DNA of 64,000 nucleotides, from the NCBI GenBank assembly GCA_932521025.1, contig OW051468.1, positions 4,030,064 to 4,094,063 on the forward strand, read 5' to 3'. The notes below the pieces were generated by a model. It was not told the DNA's origin. It worked only from the letters and a program-made list of their open reading frames with translations, and made no database searches. Made by a program: the position numbers and the translations under genes. The stretch's first letter is position 1, and the number at the start of each line of letters is the position of its first letter. This stretch comes from Oscheius onirici. Taxonomy: Eukaryota; Nematoda; Chromadorea; Rhabditida; Rhabditidae. Shown here piece after piece: positions 1-10,590 of the stretch.

Positions 1-64
1 TTCCAGTTTGTATTCTCAACTCTTTCAACTACTACACCTTTAGATGGACCCTCACTAAACGAAG

Positions 65-3000
65 ATGTTAGCAGCTAGAGGAGTTTCCCTCGGATTGGGA
101 AAGATCAATCTTTCCGATCTGAATCAGCTTCCTACGGAGAAACACAGGTACAGAAAGTTTGTGATCAGTACAACCTCTTCAGGTCAGCTCTTTTGAGAAA
201 AGAGGAAAAGAAGAAGCCGCCGAGAATCAGAATAAAGAAAAAGGCGGATGCAAAGGTGAGTCCCTCGTGCCGTCGCTAGGCAGTAGTTTGATGGGATGTG
301 ATTCGAAGGAAGAGGCGGAGTCATCAGAGCCGATGACCGACAAACCGTCTCTTCGAGCTCGTACTCTCTTTCTAACGACCTATTATGCCGCTAACAGAAG
401 GGTCAGTCTCTTTGCGGTAGACAACTGTGTTCTGTAATTTCTCTAGATCTTTTTCTAGTCTAAAACGACTGTGGACTAGTTAGCAGATTAGTCGAAAGAG
501 CGTCTCGTTGAAGTGGTTTTATATGCAAGCTGATGGACAAGGATTGCTTCTTGTCTATTCTTTCCTCTCTAATGTCAATTAGTACCTCGCCTCTCCCGCC
601 AAGATGGATCAATTTGGTCTTTTGTGATAACGAGGTCTAATTCGAGTAGAAGACACGGCAAACTGTCTTCATCTGTGTGTAATGCCATAGTATCCTAAAC
701 GAATACATATTTCTCTGAAACTGTGGAAAACTTTTCTAATCTTGAAAAATGTATTGTGACTCTATAAAATAGCTAAACAAAATGGCATAGTCGACGCTCT
801 GCAATTATCTCCAAACAGACCGAATTCTTCCGAAGTCTGAACCGCGCAGTTTGCATTAATTCCACTGGCTTAGGATTTAGTTCGATTGGCATTAGAACTC
901 ACGTCGTAAATAATAACGAGGCGGACGATTAGAAGAAGAAAAAATCCTGTTGCTCCTTCTCATGCATTCGAAAGGAAGAAGGCAGTCGACTATGAGGCGC
1001 AATTCGCTTATGGAGTCCGGAGACGCATTAGGTGAAAACGAACCTCGTTACTCGTAGGTGGAGATGGCTCGTATCTTCGCCTCACATTATGAAAAGGTAG
1101 GCTTCCAACTAGTTCTTTCACTCAACTTTCATTCACTCATTGTTCTTGCTTTTCCTTTTTTTTCCTGTTCACAGCTTCAAATGCCACCAAACTATAGGTT
1201 CATTCGTTTGGATGAAAACGATCTGGTTAGTCTTTCAATGAGTCTGTCGAACTACTGTGCCGAGTTGCCAGAACTCAATCTCGTCAACAGAGAGAAAGAG
1301 AATAGTATTTGTCACATAATCTGCACTGATTGTGCTCTATTGTTTGCCGGTCCTCTTGAAGATTTTGGCGGCGGGCTGTGGTTGTCCAAGTCAATTGGGC
1401 TGCGAATGTCACTCGATGATATTAGTTCGCCACCTCCCTCCCTAGTAGGTTCTTCAAACACATTTATCTCAAGCGAACAAAGAAAGTCAATTTGCAGACA
1501 GTCTGGGCGGCATGTCGAGCTGTCATCTTCGGAGTCATCGTTATCGCCGTCGGCTTCGCCATGACTGTTTTGGGATACTTTGACAAACACTTCTCTGAAG
1601 TAAGCTCTTTATCTCGATCGCTAATAGTTGAAATTCAGAGAATCTCCATAATCGATGGAGTGGAGAAGAAATACCACGACAAAGTTGTCCAGATACAGCT
1701 CAAATCCATGCAGGTTAGTTCCCTACTGGGGCCAGTCCCCACTTCTTATCGGTATCAATGCCTTACAAGGGAAGCTTGTCAACTCAGGTTGGAATTTTGG
1801 AACGAGTAAGGTGTCATTAGATAGCCCTTGGCGAGGGGATTCCGGGATATACTTCCAAAATAGCTGCTGACCTTCCTGGTCCGAGTTATGGACGTTTCAA
1901 AATTGGCCACACCACCCGTACTGTCTCGGCGGGTACGCGAACAGTGCATATAACGAACGCGAAAAAGGGGTGTCGGTGTGGCCAGGGTTGTTGATTTTGT
2001 GCGTACTGGTTCGAGGAATGAAAATTGAAGAAAACTGCTATTTTTACCGAATTTCGTCAAAAATCCGCATGTTCTTCTATTTTTGTCGTCAGTTTTCGAT
2101 TTTCTTCCAATTTTTCTGATGGCAAAACTACACTTAATCGGGGAACGTATTTAGAAACAAAAAAAATGCGAAATGAATTTTTTTAGCCAACCGCAAAGTC
2201 CAACCTGGCCGCAGCGCGGCGCAGGTTTTCAACAATCCTGGGTGTGGCAGGGTGGCCTGGAGGGGTGCGCAGCGGGCTTGTAAGGAAGTGCGTACTGGTT
2301 CGAGTCCGCTCTTGAATTTTTTTCTGTTTTTTGTTTTGTTTTTTGTTTGTTCGAAGTGAAGCGACTAGAAGAAGAGTGAGAAGAACACAATAAACACAAA
2401 AAGGAGCCAGGAAAAGAATAACAGAAGACCGTTTTTAGAGTTGACCTGAAGCAGGGGCGGCAGCAGACGGATGACGTCGCTCATCGTAGGTCGCTGGATA
2501 GGGTACTCGTTCCAGACGCTCGTCTTGAAGAAGGCCACCGTCTCACTTTTGAACTTGGAGTGGCAAAGTTAGTTGCGCGAAGATAGGTTTTGCCAAAGAT
2601 CGAGTTGCATACTAATTCAGAACCTAGGATTTTGTTGCGTATGTTTGAGCGACGCAGGGCGGCGAAAGCCAGTGCTGGTTTGGTTCATATTCAAAGTACA
2701 GTTATTATGCCCAGCAAGTTTCATTGTGGCAGAGACAAGACTCTTCCAAACACTTACAGTTAGACGATAAAAAGAGCGACTAGACACCAACTTTGTATCA
2801 AAACGTTGTTACATTGTCACAGCAGCCGTCTCTGAATCATTGGAACAAAAGACAATTAACGAGTTTTCAGTACCTGGGACCCGTCTTGATGGGCATTGGA
2901 TCTTTTATTCTGATTGTTGCCTGCGTGGTCACACTCGAGAGTCGCGATAAACATGCTCAGGTAACCGAAGAGTGTACTTGAACCATCCAATTCAGATTAT

Positions 3001-3247
3001 CACTGACGATGCTATTTCCAATAAGAGAAGACGACTGCAATCAGTGGTTGATGGAGATCAGGTCGAGGATGCTAAACGACGGCAGTCGCAGAGACAGAGG
3101 TTTGCCCGTTTAGCCAAGCCATTAGCCCTGATCTTCGATTCAGTTTCTCGACGACGGTCGAAATCCATCGTCCAGTTCATGGATTGGCACCGCTGGCCGA
3201 TGAAGACTCTCTCGACCTACACTCCTGTTGCAGCGAAGTTCTTTTAG
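65..3247 (+). CDS. TMEM200-like two-pass membrane protein
   Basis: Spliced gene with coding exons 65-147, 183-255, 1175-1225 (optional), 1498-1599, 1639-1713, 2871-2960 and 2996-3247; all junctions keep frame and give about 224-241 residues. Two hydrophobic segments are clear: one in 1498-1599 (AVIFGVIVIAVGFAMTVLGY) and one in 2871-2960 (YLGPVLMGIGSFILIVACVV), the latter followed by ESRDK. The order and the 'GP.LMGIG.FI' plus 'E.RDK' signature match vertebrate TMEM200 proteins, a poorly characterised membrane family. The N-terminal exons encode a Lys/Arg-rich stretch (KEEKKKPPRIRIKKK) before the first helix, as in TMEM200. A separate ATG at 1064 with exon 1175-1225 can also splice in phase 0 to 1498, so two N termini are possible. 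The C-terminal tail is Arg-rich and unlike vertebrate tails. The intron 1714-2870 is unusually long and repeat-derived. Family call fairly sure; function unknown. Confidence 0.68.
2255..2312 (+). repeat. tRNA-like SINE-type module in an intron
   Basis: Within the long intron of the TMEM200-like gene a stretch resembles the internal RNA polymerase III promoter of tRNA genes: a degenerate A-box (GTGCGCAGCGGG) followed about 30 bases later by a perfect B-box core (GGTTCGAGTCC). The flanks cannot form an acceptor stem or a proper T stem, so it is not a functional tRNA. The string GTGCGTACTGGTTCGAG occurs twice in this intron (near 1998 and 2290), which supports a repeat origin. Confidence 0.35.
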
Positions 3248-4997
3248 CTGAACAGATTCGAGTCAGCGAATACGACGAAACATATCCGATTGAGAATTCC
3301 TGAGAAGAAACGGGTTCGAAATAAACTTTATATTGCCTAACAAACGAACAACAAAAGATGTCGTGGAATAGTTTAAAGGGATCGTCTTCTCGATTTTCTT
3401 CGTCCATATCCGCCCGACTCTTCGCCGTCTCCAGCTCCGCCATCAACTGGAGTCGCGTCTTCTGTCTACAAACATCTTTGCTGCTTTTTTCAACTCTTGC
3501 CTCTTCTTCGAATTGTTTCCCATCCATAGCTGGAGGCACAGGAGCTGCAGTTGTGACCTCTTCTTCCTCTTCGATGTATTCTACTTCTTCCACTGGTGGC
3601 TGTGCGGTAGTCTGAACTTTTGGTCTTTTGAACAGACATAAAAGTACCTCTTCAGGTTTCTCCCGCTGAACATATGGAGCAGGAGTTTCTACTGGAGCGA
3701 GAGTTTGTATGACCGGTTGAACTGTTAGTACATAGGTAGCCTCGTCTTCGTCGGGATAGTTTTCAGTCGGAGAATCAGTAGTTGGATAAGATGTAGTTTC
3801 AGAGGTTTCTTCTTTCACAGGAGGAGCATACGGGGATGGAGTCTCATGGCTAATCGGAGGAACGTATGGAGAAACAGAGGTTGTTCTGACAGGACCCTTC
3901 ATATCCTCTTCCAGATACTCTTCTTCTTCCGGCGGACTGGTCACATCTTCCTCAGTGTACTCGCCTGGTTGATCTGGAGCATAACTAGACTCGATGCTTG
4001 GAACTGTGACCACTCTCGGCGGATTTGTGACCAACTGCCGGACAGGAGCAGGAGTCTGTTGCACCTCTTCCAAAGTCTCCTCATCTGTCATTTCTTCTCC
4101 ATACGTATCTGCAAATTATAAAGTTCTTCTGAAAAGAAGTAAACTCTACTGTTCTCTCCATAGATACTTCCACTTTCTTCCAACTCTTCGGTCGTTTTTT
4201 CTGTAGTCGACTCGACCAGAATAGCTTGAGGATTTGGTACATAGGTGGGACCGACTGCTCTCGGAGGAACGAAGGGAGCGTGACTGCTACCAGGAATAAA
4301 ACTACTGGAGGGCTGGACATTGACTTGAACCTGTGGTCGAGGATTCACCACATTTTGGTAAGGGTTCTGTACGGGTCTGGAATAGCTCCCAGTAGGAACT
4401 TGAGAATACGTCGGTACTGCTGCTCTCTGATAATACACCTGGTTGACATATTGGGGTTGGACTCGTGGTTGGACATAGGCTTGTTGAGGTTGTTGGTAGA
4501 CTCTAGGAGTCTGATATGAGTACTGTTGTGGACGGTAGTAGCTGTAGGGCTGTTGATAGGATGGATAGTAAGGCTGTTGATAACTGTAACTCCCTCCTCC
4601 GGAACAACAGGAACTGCTGAAAGAAGTGGGGTTCCGGATCAGACGGAGACTGTCTCTATGAACTCGGAAGACAAACAGACCTGACCGAATGACAGCTGAC
4701 AGCCGGAACAAAAACTACAGGTTAATTTTTGGAAATCTCTCAAGACAGTGAAACAAGTTTTTGATATGGCAAAAGTTCTTTTCTATTTCGCAAGTAATAC
4801 GCTTGAATACTGTAACTGTTAGAAATAGAGAAACCTATTCGATCCAAAGATTTGGAACAAGCAATGTGAGTGATTCACCACAAATGTACCCATCAAAAAG
4901 TGAGACAAGTAAGAACTGACCATCCGAGAAGAAGACCTAGACAGGCCTCGACTCCCAGAGTAAACAGCGTGCTTAGGATGACCAGACAGAACAGCAT
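3177..4997 (-). CDS. Secreted Tyr/Pro/Gln-rich low-complexity protein
   Basis: Minus-strand gene with exons 4997-4921, 4616-4150, 4108-3648 and 3611-3177; phases agree and give about 479 residues. Exon 1 encodes a typical signal peptide (MLFCLVILSTLFTLGVEA), followed across the junction by a small Cys cluster (CSSCCSGGG). The next 150 residues are rich in Tyr, Gln and Pro (PYYPSYQQPY, YQQPQQAYVQP). After residue about 190 the composition changes to acidic Thr/Pro/Glu-rich, mucin-like sequence with repeated PYVPP/PYAPP motifs and Glu runs. I recognise no enzymatic domain; a structural or extracellular-matrix (cuticle-like) role is inference from composition only. The last 70 bases overlap, on the opposite strand, the 3' coding end of the TMEM200-like gene; a missed 3' splice could shorten it. 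Signal peptide certain, C-terminal end uncertain. Confidence 0.6.
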
Positions 4998-5677
4998 ATA
5001 ATGTGGCAGCAGAGGGCGCTGTGAGGGCGAAACGTGCCCGACCGAAGTCGTCCTTTTAACGGCTGTCCATCGTTTTTAGGAACTGACTCGCGCCACGCGC
5101 GGAACCGCCCCAAGGCGCTGTAAGCTTAAAATGACGATAAGTGGCCGGATGGGTTACGCTCCCGATCTTTTTTTATTGAAGAAACATCAGGTGGCAGATC
5201 AGTTGGCAGGGACGGGGCTTTCCAAACAGAAAGTGAAAATGACTAATCGGATGACTTCCTCGTCGACAATAATTAATTTTCCTGGGATTGAAATCACATT
5301 CTGTCAAATGAGAGAGTACGTGGGGGAATCTGTGGTCTCCCACGTTGAGTCCTCCTTCCAACATTCCAGAGCTGCCTGTTCCTTGCCTTTCGGTCAGTGT
5401 TCGAAGTGCTTAGAATAGAAAAGATAGAGTCGATTCCACCCCATTGCAGTTCAATGGCGTCTATATGTTCGTGTAGACCATATGTTTCAATAGTCAGCAT
5501 TCTTATCCTTTGTCTCATCTTCACTTTTGAAAATGAGGATTTTCTTTCCACAAACGTGTCTCTGATTAGTACTATTCTTGTCCATCTGAACTTTTGACTC
5601 TCTTCTCTTCTCGTTGCAAGCCAAGCAGGAAGAGGTTCCAATTTCTTGACCATATATTCAGAGCTCTTCCTTTCATA

Positions 5678-7215
5678 ATGACTGACTTCGCTGTGATCAT
5701 TGGCTGTATCGTTTTTTTGGTGAGACTATTTCGCACAGCCATGTCAAAGACTAGTTCAGGTAGCTCTGTGTGGTGCCATTTTGAATGTCTTGGTCTTGAA
5801 GTTTACGAAAAAGGCTAAGGCGTTCCAGTCCTGTTTTGGTCATCTGGTCCGTTTTGAGGCGGCTTCAGCTCTAGTCTTCAACTGTATCTTTGGACTCTAC
5901 GTCGCTCCGACTCTCATAGTGTGAGTCTTTCTGATCTCATACTCTTTGGAAGTGAAAGAGCCCTGGGAGTCTCTGTCCTTTGACCTGTCCTTTTCAGTGA
6001 CATAACACCTCTTCGAACCAAGGCAATCTCTGCCCGATTCGGTCATTTGGCTGTTCTCAGTCACGACGTCTGTCTTCTGACCCATCTGACCATCTCAATC
6101 AACCGATTCATCGCTGCTTGGCTCTCTTCCAAATACAGCAAACTCTTCACAACGAGAAAGACGACCATCTACTCTGTTCTCATTGTCATCGTTGCCTTTC
6201 TCATAACCCTCTTTCACTTTATCGGTTAATTTTGAAAAATCTGGAAACAATTTAGTTATAGAGCCGTGCTGGATTTATTTCGACTTTTCCCACGTATCAT
6301 TTTCGTACGAAATGAGTCGTCCAGACTCTTGTGGAAGCATCGTGGCCTTCTACGTGCAATTCCCAAGGAATGTCGTTGTCATGTGTGTCTGCACACTGCT
6401 CAATGTTGCAACTTATGCTAAGATTAGATTGCTGAATCAGAGTGTGGGTAAAGTGGTGTGAGAGTGTACAGAAAAAGAATTGCAGACCATGATAGCAGTA
6501 ACAGCCACAATGGAGCAACAGAGGAGACATAAGATTGAACTCGCTCTCATATCTCAGGTTCCGTTATTTAATTAAACAACATGGCGGTTAAAACTGGACA
6601 AATGGAAAGGTTTTTGTTTGACAAAGCCAATCGAGCAATGAAAAAAAAAGTTCTCATCTAATCACTTGGCAGGACTTGTCGGATGACATGTCCACTTGAC
6701 TTGTGGTGATAATTCTCTTGGGAAATATTATCACCCACTGTACAACTTGTGTATATTTTCGACACTCAGTTCGCGGTTCATTGGATTGCAGTATCCACCG
6801 ATTCTTTATTCGCAAACCTAGCACTGTTCGACCCAAAAAATACTCAGCTATATTAAGAGTAACAAATCACGAACAAGACAGTTTTTGCTCTTGAAGCTCG
6901 TTAATAATTTATTCCTTTGCAGGTGTGTGTACAGGCCGCCGTCTATATCATTCAATTCTTCACGTACTTTATAATAGCTCCATACATCGCCAACGCTTGG
7001 ATTGTCTTCTTCCTGACGACTTTTGCCTGGCAGATGATTCACGTTACTGATGGGTAAGGAATCCTTCTGGATTCGGCAACAGTTAACATTTTAGACTTGC
7101 CGTCTTTGCCTTCAATCGAGAGCTTCTGAACGTCGTTCTGTCAAGAATCCGACCTGGAGCGACTGTGACTCATTCTCTGTCCTTCAGACCCATTTCGACT
7201 TCAATGAAATTGTGA
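5678..7215 (+). CDS. Seven-transmembrane chemoreceptor, nematode srx type
   Basis: Exons 5678-5719, 5760-5920, 5998-6224, 6256 to about 6443, about 6486-6557, 6923-7053 and 7095-7215 join in frame to about 313-319 residues. Seven hydrophobic segments follow in order: FAVIIGCIVFL, ASALVFNCIFGLYV, AVLSHDVCLLTHLTISINRF, YSVLIVIVAFLITLFHFI, VVVMCVCTLLNVAT, AVYIIQFFTYFII and AWIVFFLTTFAWQMI. Helix 3 ends in 'SINRF', taking the place of the DRY motif, as in nematode Srx receptors, and helix 7 is followed by an 'FAFNRELLNVVLSRIRPG' tail typical of that class. A Cys in the second outer loop is present (SRPDSCG). Ligand unknown; likely a sensory-neuron chemoreceptor by family. The intron between exons 4 and 5 can be read as 24 or 42 bases; 42 fits the gene's other introns. 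The intron 6558-6922 is AT-rich and empty. Confidence 0.8.
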
Positions 7216-7555
7216 AAACAGACGTGTTGACCGGAAGTTTATTGCCAGTTATAATAGGATTGCGAACAATCAAACAGCCTGCTCGCAGATGCAGGTGAAA
7301 TCGCATCCTTTTTTCTCTTCTTGGAAGTTTGCCAACTTTTAGTAAGGGACAAACTATTTTTACCCTCATTTTCTGAAAGTAGTTTTCGAAGAGTAGAGAT
7401 CTCCGTGTTTGGCACGTAAATACGGAATCCCTTGCTTCAGAACAATGGGACACGTCAAGGAATAACTTATCAGGCAGGCTGCTCTGAACTTTTTCTCTTA
7501 CCTTTCTTTTGTTTTCCCTGAAAAGTCTTTTTTTTTGTTCCTATACCTTGATATT
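7216..7555. other. Intergenic spacer, nothing recognised
   Basis: AT-rich spacer between the receptor gene and the hairpin repeat. I see no conserved reading frame or repeat. Confidence 0.4.
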
Positions 7556-8438
7556 AGGTTGCGCACTAAGTCTTTTGGTGTCGCCCATAACTTCTTCCAG
7601 AAAAGTGCAAATCAGCTGTTCTTTTTTTTCAAAATGTAGGTTTCGTCAAGGCCGAATTAATAGGCTATATAAGAGATCTGGATATCATAACAGTGACGTT
7701 CTAAGTTTCGATCAAAACATTATTTTGCCCATAACTCTTCGGGGTCGCATCCTGCAAGAAAGTTGTCAACTAGTGAAAACCTCAGCTCATTGAGACGAGT
7801 ATTTTGATTTTTTGAAAAATGGTTTTTGACTTTGGGAACACCCCTAAACTGAAAATGTCCGAATGGCGCAGTGGGTTTGGAAAATTCACGCTGGAGCGAC
7901 CAGGGTTCGAGTCCGCCGGGAGGAAATCTTTTTGTTTTTTAACTGTAGCATTTTACTGGCCTAAGAATTACCCCTGTAAAATATAAGCTCGATTGGTTTG
8001 ATAGTTTTCTCAAAAAATCAAATTCGATCTCAAAAAATGATCATGAGGTGGGGTACATGCTCAAATTTGGGACTCAAAATCGTTCCCTAGCGTTTATTTC
8101 AAAACATACGGATTCAAACCATTCGGACATTTTCAGTTTAGGGGTGTTCCCAAAGTCAAAAACCATTTTTCAAAAAATCAAAATACTCGTCTCAATGAGC
8201 TGAGGTTTTCACTAGTTGACAACTTTCTTGCAGGATGCGACCCCGAAGAGTTATGGGCAAAATAATGTTTTGATCGAAACTTAGAACGTCACTGTTCTCA
8301 AGCGATATGATATCCAGATTTCTTATATAGCCTATTAATTCGGCCTTGACGAAACCTACATTTTGAAAAAAAGAACAGCTGATTTGCACTTTTCTGGAAG
8401 AAGTTATGGGCGACACCAAAAGACTTAGTGCGCAACCT
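7556..8438. mobile_element. Fold-back (hairpin) element carrying a tRNA-like module
   Basis: Two arms of about 300 bases are near-perfect inverted copies: 7556-7865 (starting AGGTTGCGCACTAAG) and 8129-8438 (ending CTTAGTGCGCAACCT). Between them lies about 260 bases of unique sequence beginning with a tRNA-like block: A-box-like TGGCGCAGTGGG at 7864 and a perfect B-box GGTTCGAGTCC at 7904, spaced about 40 bases apart as in tRNA genes. Short open frames in the arms are mirror images and not genes. A diverged second copy sits in the CIAO1 intron, which shows this is a dispersed family. I find no transposase and no clear target-site duplication, so the mobilising enzyme is unknown. Confidence 0.75.
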
Positions 8439-8867
8439 ACATAATATATGTTTTCCCTCATTGAAATTCGACTCTCCGTTCACTCAGATGCAGAAAGTCC
8501 TCATCTTTTAATCTATATACGCTATCAGTCCAAGACTTCAAGAAGGCCAAAACAGTTCAAATACTCCGTTGTCGTCCTGATGAGACCATATGTATTCAGA
8601 CCGCCCAATTTCTCTCGCCAATTCGTGCAGTCATAAATCTCTCGAAATAAAAACCATTCGTCTTGTTTTATACTCTGTTCCTACTCCTTCTTTTTTTCTA
8701 CGATTAGAGGGGCCTTGCAGACTTTGGTCGCCCGTCTTCCCACAGATATCGGCTGACAGCTCTGTCGAATCCGTTTTGATGAATTCACAGCAGCCGTCAC
8801 CAATTATTGTTCATCGATTCGTTTTTCTCCCCGATACACTCACAGTTCCCCTTTTCATTTACAGACC
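8439..8867. other. Intergenic/5' region of the GTPase gene
   Basis: No convincing coding sequence. The stretch ends in CATTTACAG followed by ACCATG, a splice acceptor immediately before the GTPase start. Confidence 0.35.
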
Positions 8868-9918
8868 ATGCTTCATCAAACTGTGGCCAAGAGGTTTGTT
8901 GAGCGTCGAAAAAGCAGCTTCGTGCCGACTGATCCACAAATGACTGTGGTTGTTTTGGGAGCTACCAAGGTATCGTTTGCTCGAGATTATTGTATCGTCG
9001 TTAGGTCGGAAAGTCGAGTCTGGTCTCTCAGTATATGTGGCAAGGATTCGAGACGGAATACAAGCCGACAGTTGAGGAGTTTCACTGGATCGAGTACGAC
9101 CGTGGTCAGGACAACCTCTTCACTTTGCAGGTAGCTTTTTTTAGGCTTTAGATATCCCGAGTAGCCATAAAGGAGTACTTTCCAGATAATCGACTCGAGT
9201 GGATCCCATGACTTTCTGGCCATGAGACAGCTCTATTACAGAACTGGAGACGCTTTCCTGGTCGTCTTCTCGGCTGATTCTGAGGACAGTTACACCGAAG
9301 CCAAAGAGATTGTGACTCAGTTGTCCGATGTCAGAGAAAGAGTTTGTTAACAAGTAGAAAATGATTCTCATTGCAATTCAGAAGACCCCCATTGTTCTGG
9401 TGGCCAATAAGATTGACAAACGGCCGAGATGGAAAGACAAAGAGGCTCATATGTTCGCCGCCAGGATGGGCATCAATTTCGCCATGATTACAGCAACGGA
9501 TGCTGAACAGGCGAGTTGTCTACAGTATCTTTTTCAAATCATTTGAAAAAGTTCAAACACGGGAAGGGGTCGTAAAACGGAATCGGGTGGGCGCTGTTCG
9601 GGAAAGCTTTTGAAGAAAATGTAAAATAAAGAGTTCAGCTTGCCAACTGTTTTTTGTTTCCGAAACGTTCCCTTAGAATCTGAAAGAACTTTAGGTAACG
9701 AGCGTGTTCAAGATGCTGATGGATAAGTTGAAGGAGGGATCCGATCTGCCCCAGCTCTCCCAGTTAAAAAAGAGAAGGTTTCCTTTCGAAAGTTTCTTCA
9801 AACCAACAATTTTTGTAGACAATCGATGCCAACAAGCAGTCGTGGCAGTCGTGTGAGTTCCTTCGACGTGGAACAGTTCAAGCAGCGGGAAAGCAAAAAG
9901 AGTTGTGTCATTTCTTGA
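8868..9918 (+). CDS. Ras-family small GTPase with C-terminal CAAX
   Basis: Exons 8868-8969, 9005-9130, 9186-9341, 9382-9510, 9695-9777 and 9819-9918 give 231 residues in frame. G1 is GATKVGKSS (P loop), G2 carries the effector Thr (KPTVEEFHW), G3 is DSSGSHDF, G4 is NKID, and G5 is a weak TAT. The protein ends CVIS, a good CAAX box for prenylation, so it should be membrane-attached. The catalytic Gln61 position is Ser (DSSGS instead of DTAGQ), as in the DIRAS and RASD-like branches, which predicts slow intrinsic GTP hydrolysis. There is an about 40-residue Ser/Lys-rich extension before the CAAX. Intron 9511-9694 appears to use a GC donor (CAG|GCGAGT), because no GT donor preserves the frame. 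Exact subfamily not resolved. Confidence 0.85.
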
Positions 9919-9932
9919 ATAAACTCATTTTT

Positions 9933-10335
9933 TTATTCTTTAGCACATGCGATAGCCGACAGCTTGACATCTTTTATCAATGGCTTGAAGATCCAATTGG
10001 ATCCTGAGCAAGTCAATTGAGTCGATTTGATAGCACTCGATGGAGCTACAAATTCCTGACCTTTCTCATTATAGAACCAGACTTCGTATCCTTTCGGACA
10101 AACCAATGTGGCCTGAAACAGATAGCAATTCTTTTCTTCGAAAATACCTTGGTGGATGTTCCTTTGAGAGCGACTCCAGCCGAAAGAAAAGTACATTTCG
10201 GACAGTTAACCTTACCCGGGTTGTAAATCGATGTGATGGCAGGACAGCCACCTGCGAAAACGATGTTCTCTCAAAAAGCCTAAACTTACCGAAAACTTGG
10301 CAAACAAAGATAACAAAGAAAACCAACGATCGCAT
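9933..10335 (-). CDS. Secreted six-cysteine (C6-like) protein
   Basis: Exons 10335-10290, 10251-10148 and 10112-9933 give 109 residues. A signal peptide (MRSLVFFVIFVCQVFG) is followed by a mature chain with exactly six Cys in the pattern C, NCPKC, VCPKGYEVW, LTCSGSNW and a terminal AIAC. The 'C.G..W' step and the last Cys preceded by 'v..iaC' fit the nematode C6 domain family of secreted proteins, whose function is unknown. It converges tail to tail with the GTPase gene, with only about 14 bases between the two stops. Six Cys and secretion are seen; the C6 assignment is by pattern. Confidence 0.65.
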
Positions 10336-10590
10336 GGTTCAGAAAACGACTTGTGGAACAGAGAAAGGCGCTTTTCAATCAGACCGAAACGAAAAAAGCG
10401 CCTGCTGTAATAGCGCCTTTGTAGGAGAACCAAAGGTTTAGAGAGATACAAAAAGTATTTATGCTTCACCCATACGTATATCACAATTTGTGGTCACAGT
10501 CCGAACTAGTAGTAAAGCTCTCGCTCAAATATAGAGGAATAAGTTAGAAAAAAAGGACCAGGCTAAAATTACATTTTGTATGGCAATGAT

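Noticed and set aside
6444-6485. A 24-base intron in the srx receptor
   Set aside because: The same frame results from a 42-base intron (GTGGGTAAAG...TTGCAG), which is more typical.
7864-7915. Functional tRNA gene
   Set aside because: A- and B-box are good, but no acceptor stem, T stem or anticodon arm can be folded, and the block belongs to a repeat.
7509-8461. Two protein-like frames sharing GRILQESCQLVKTSAH
   Set aside because: They are the two arms of the hairpin read from each side.
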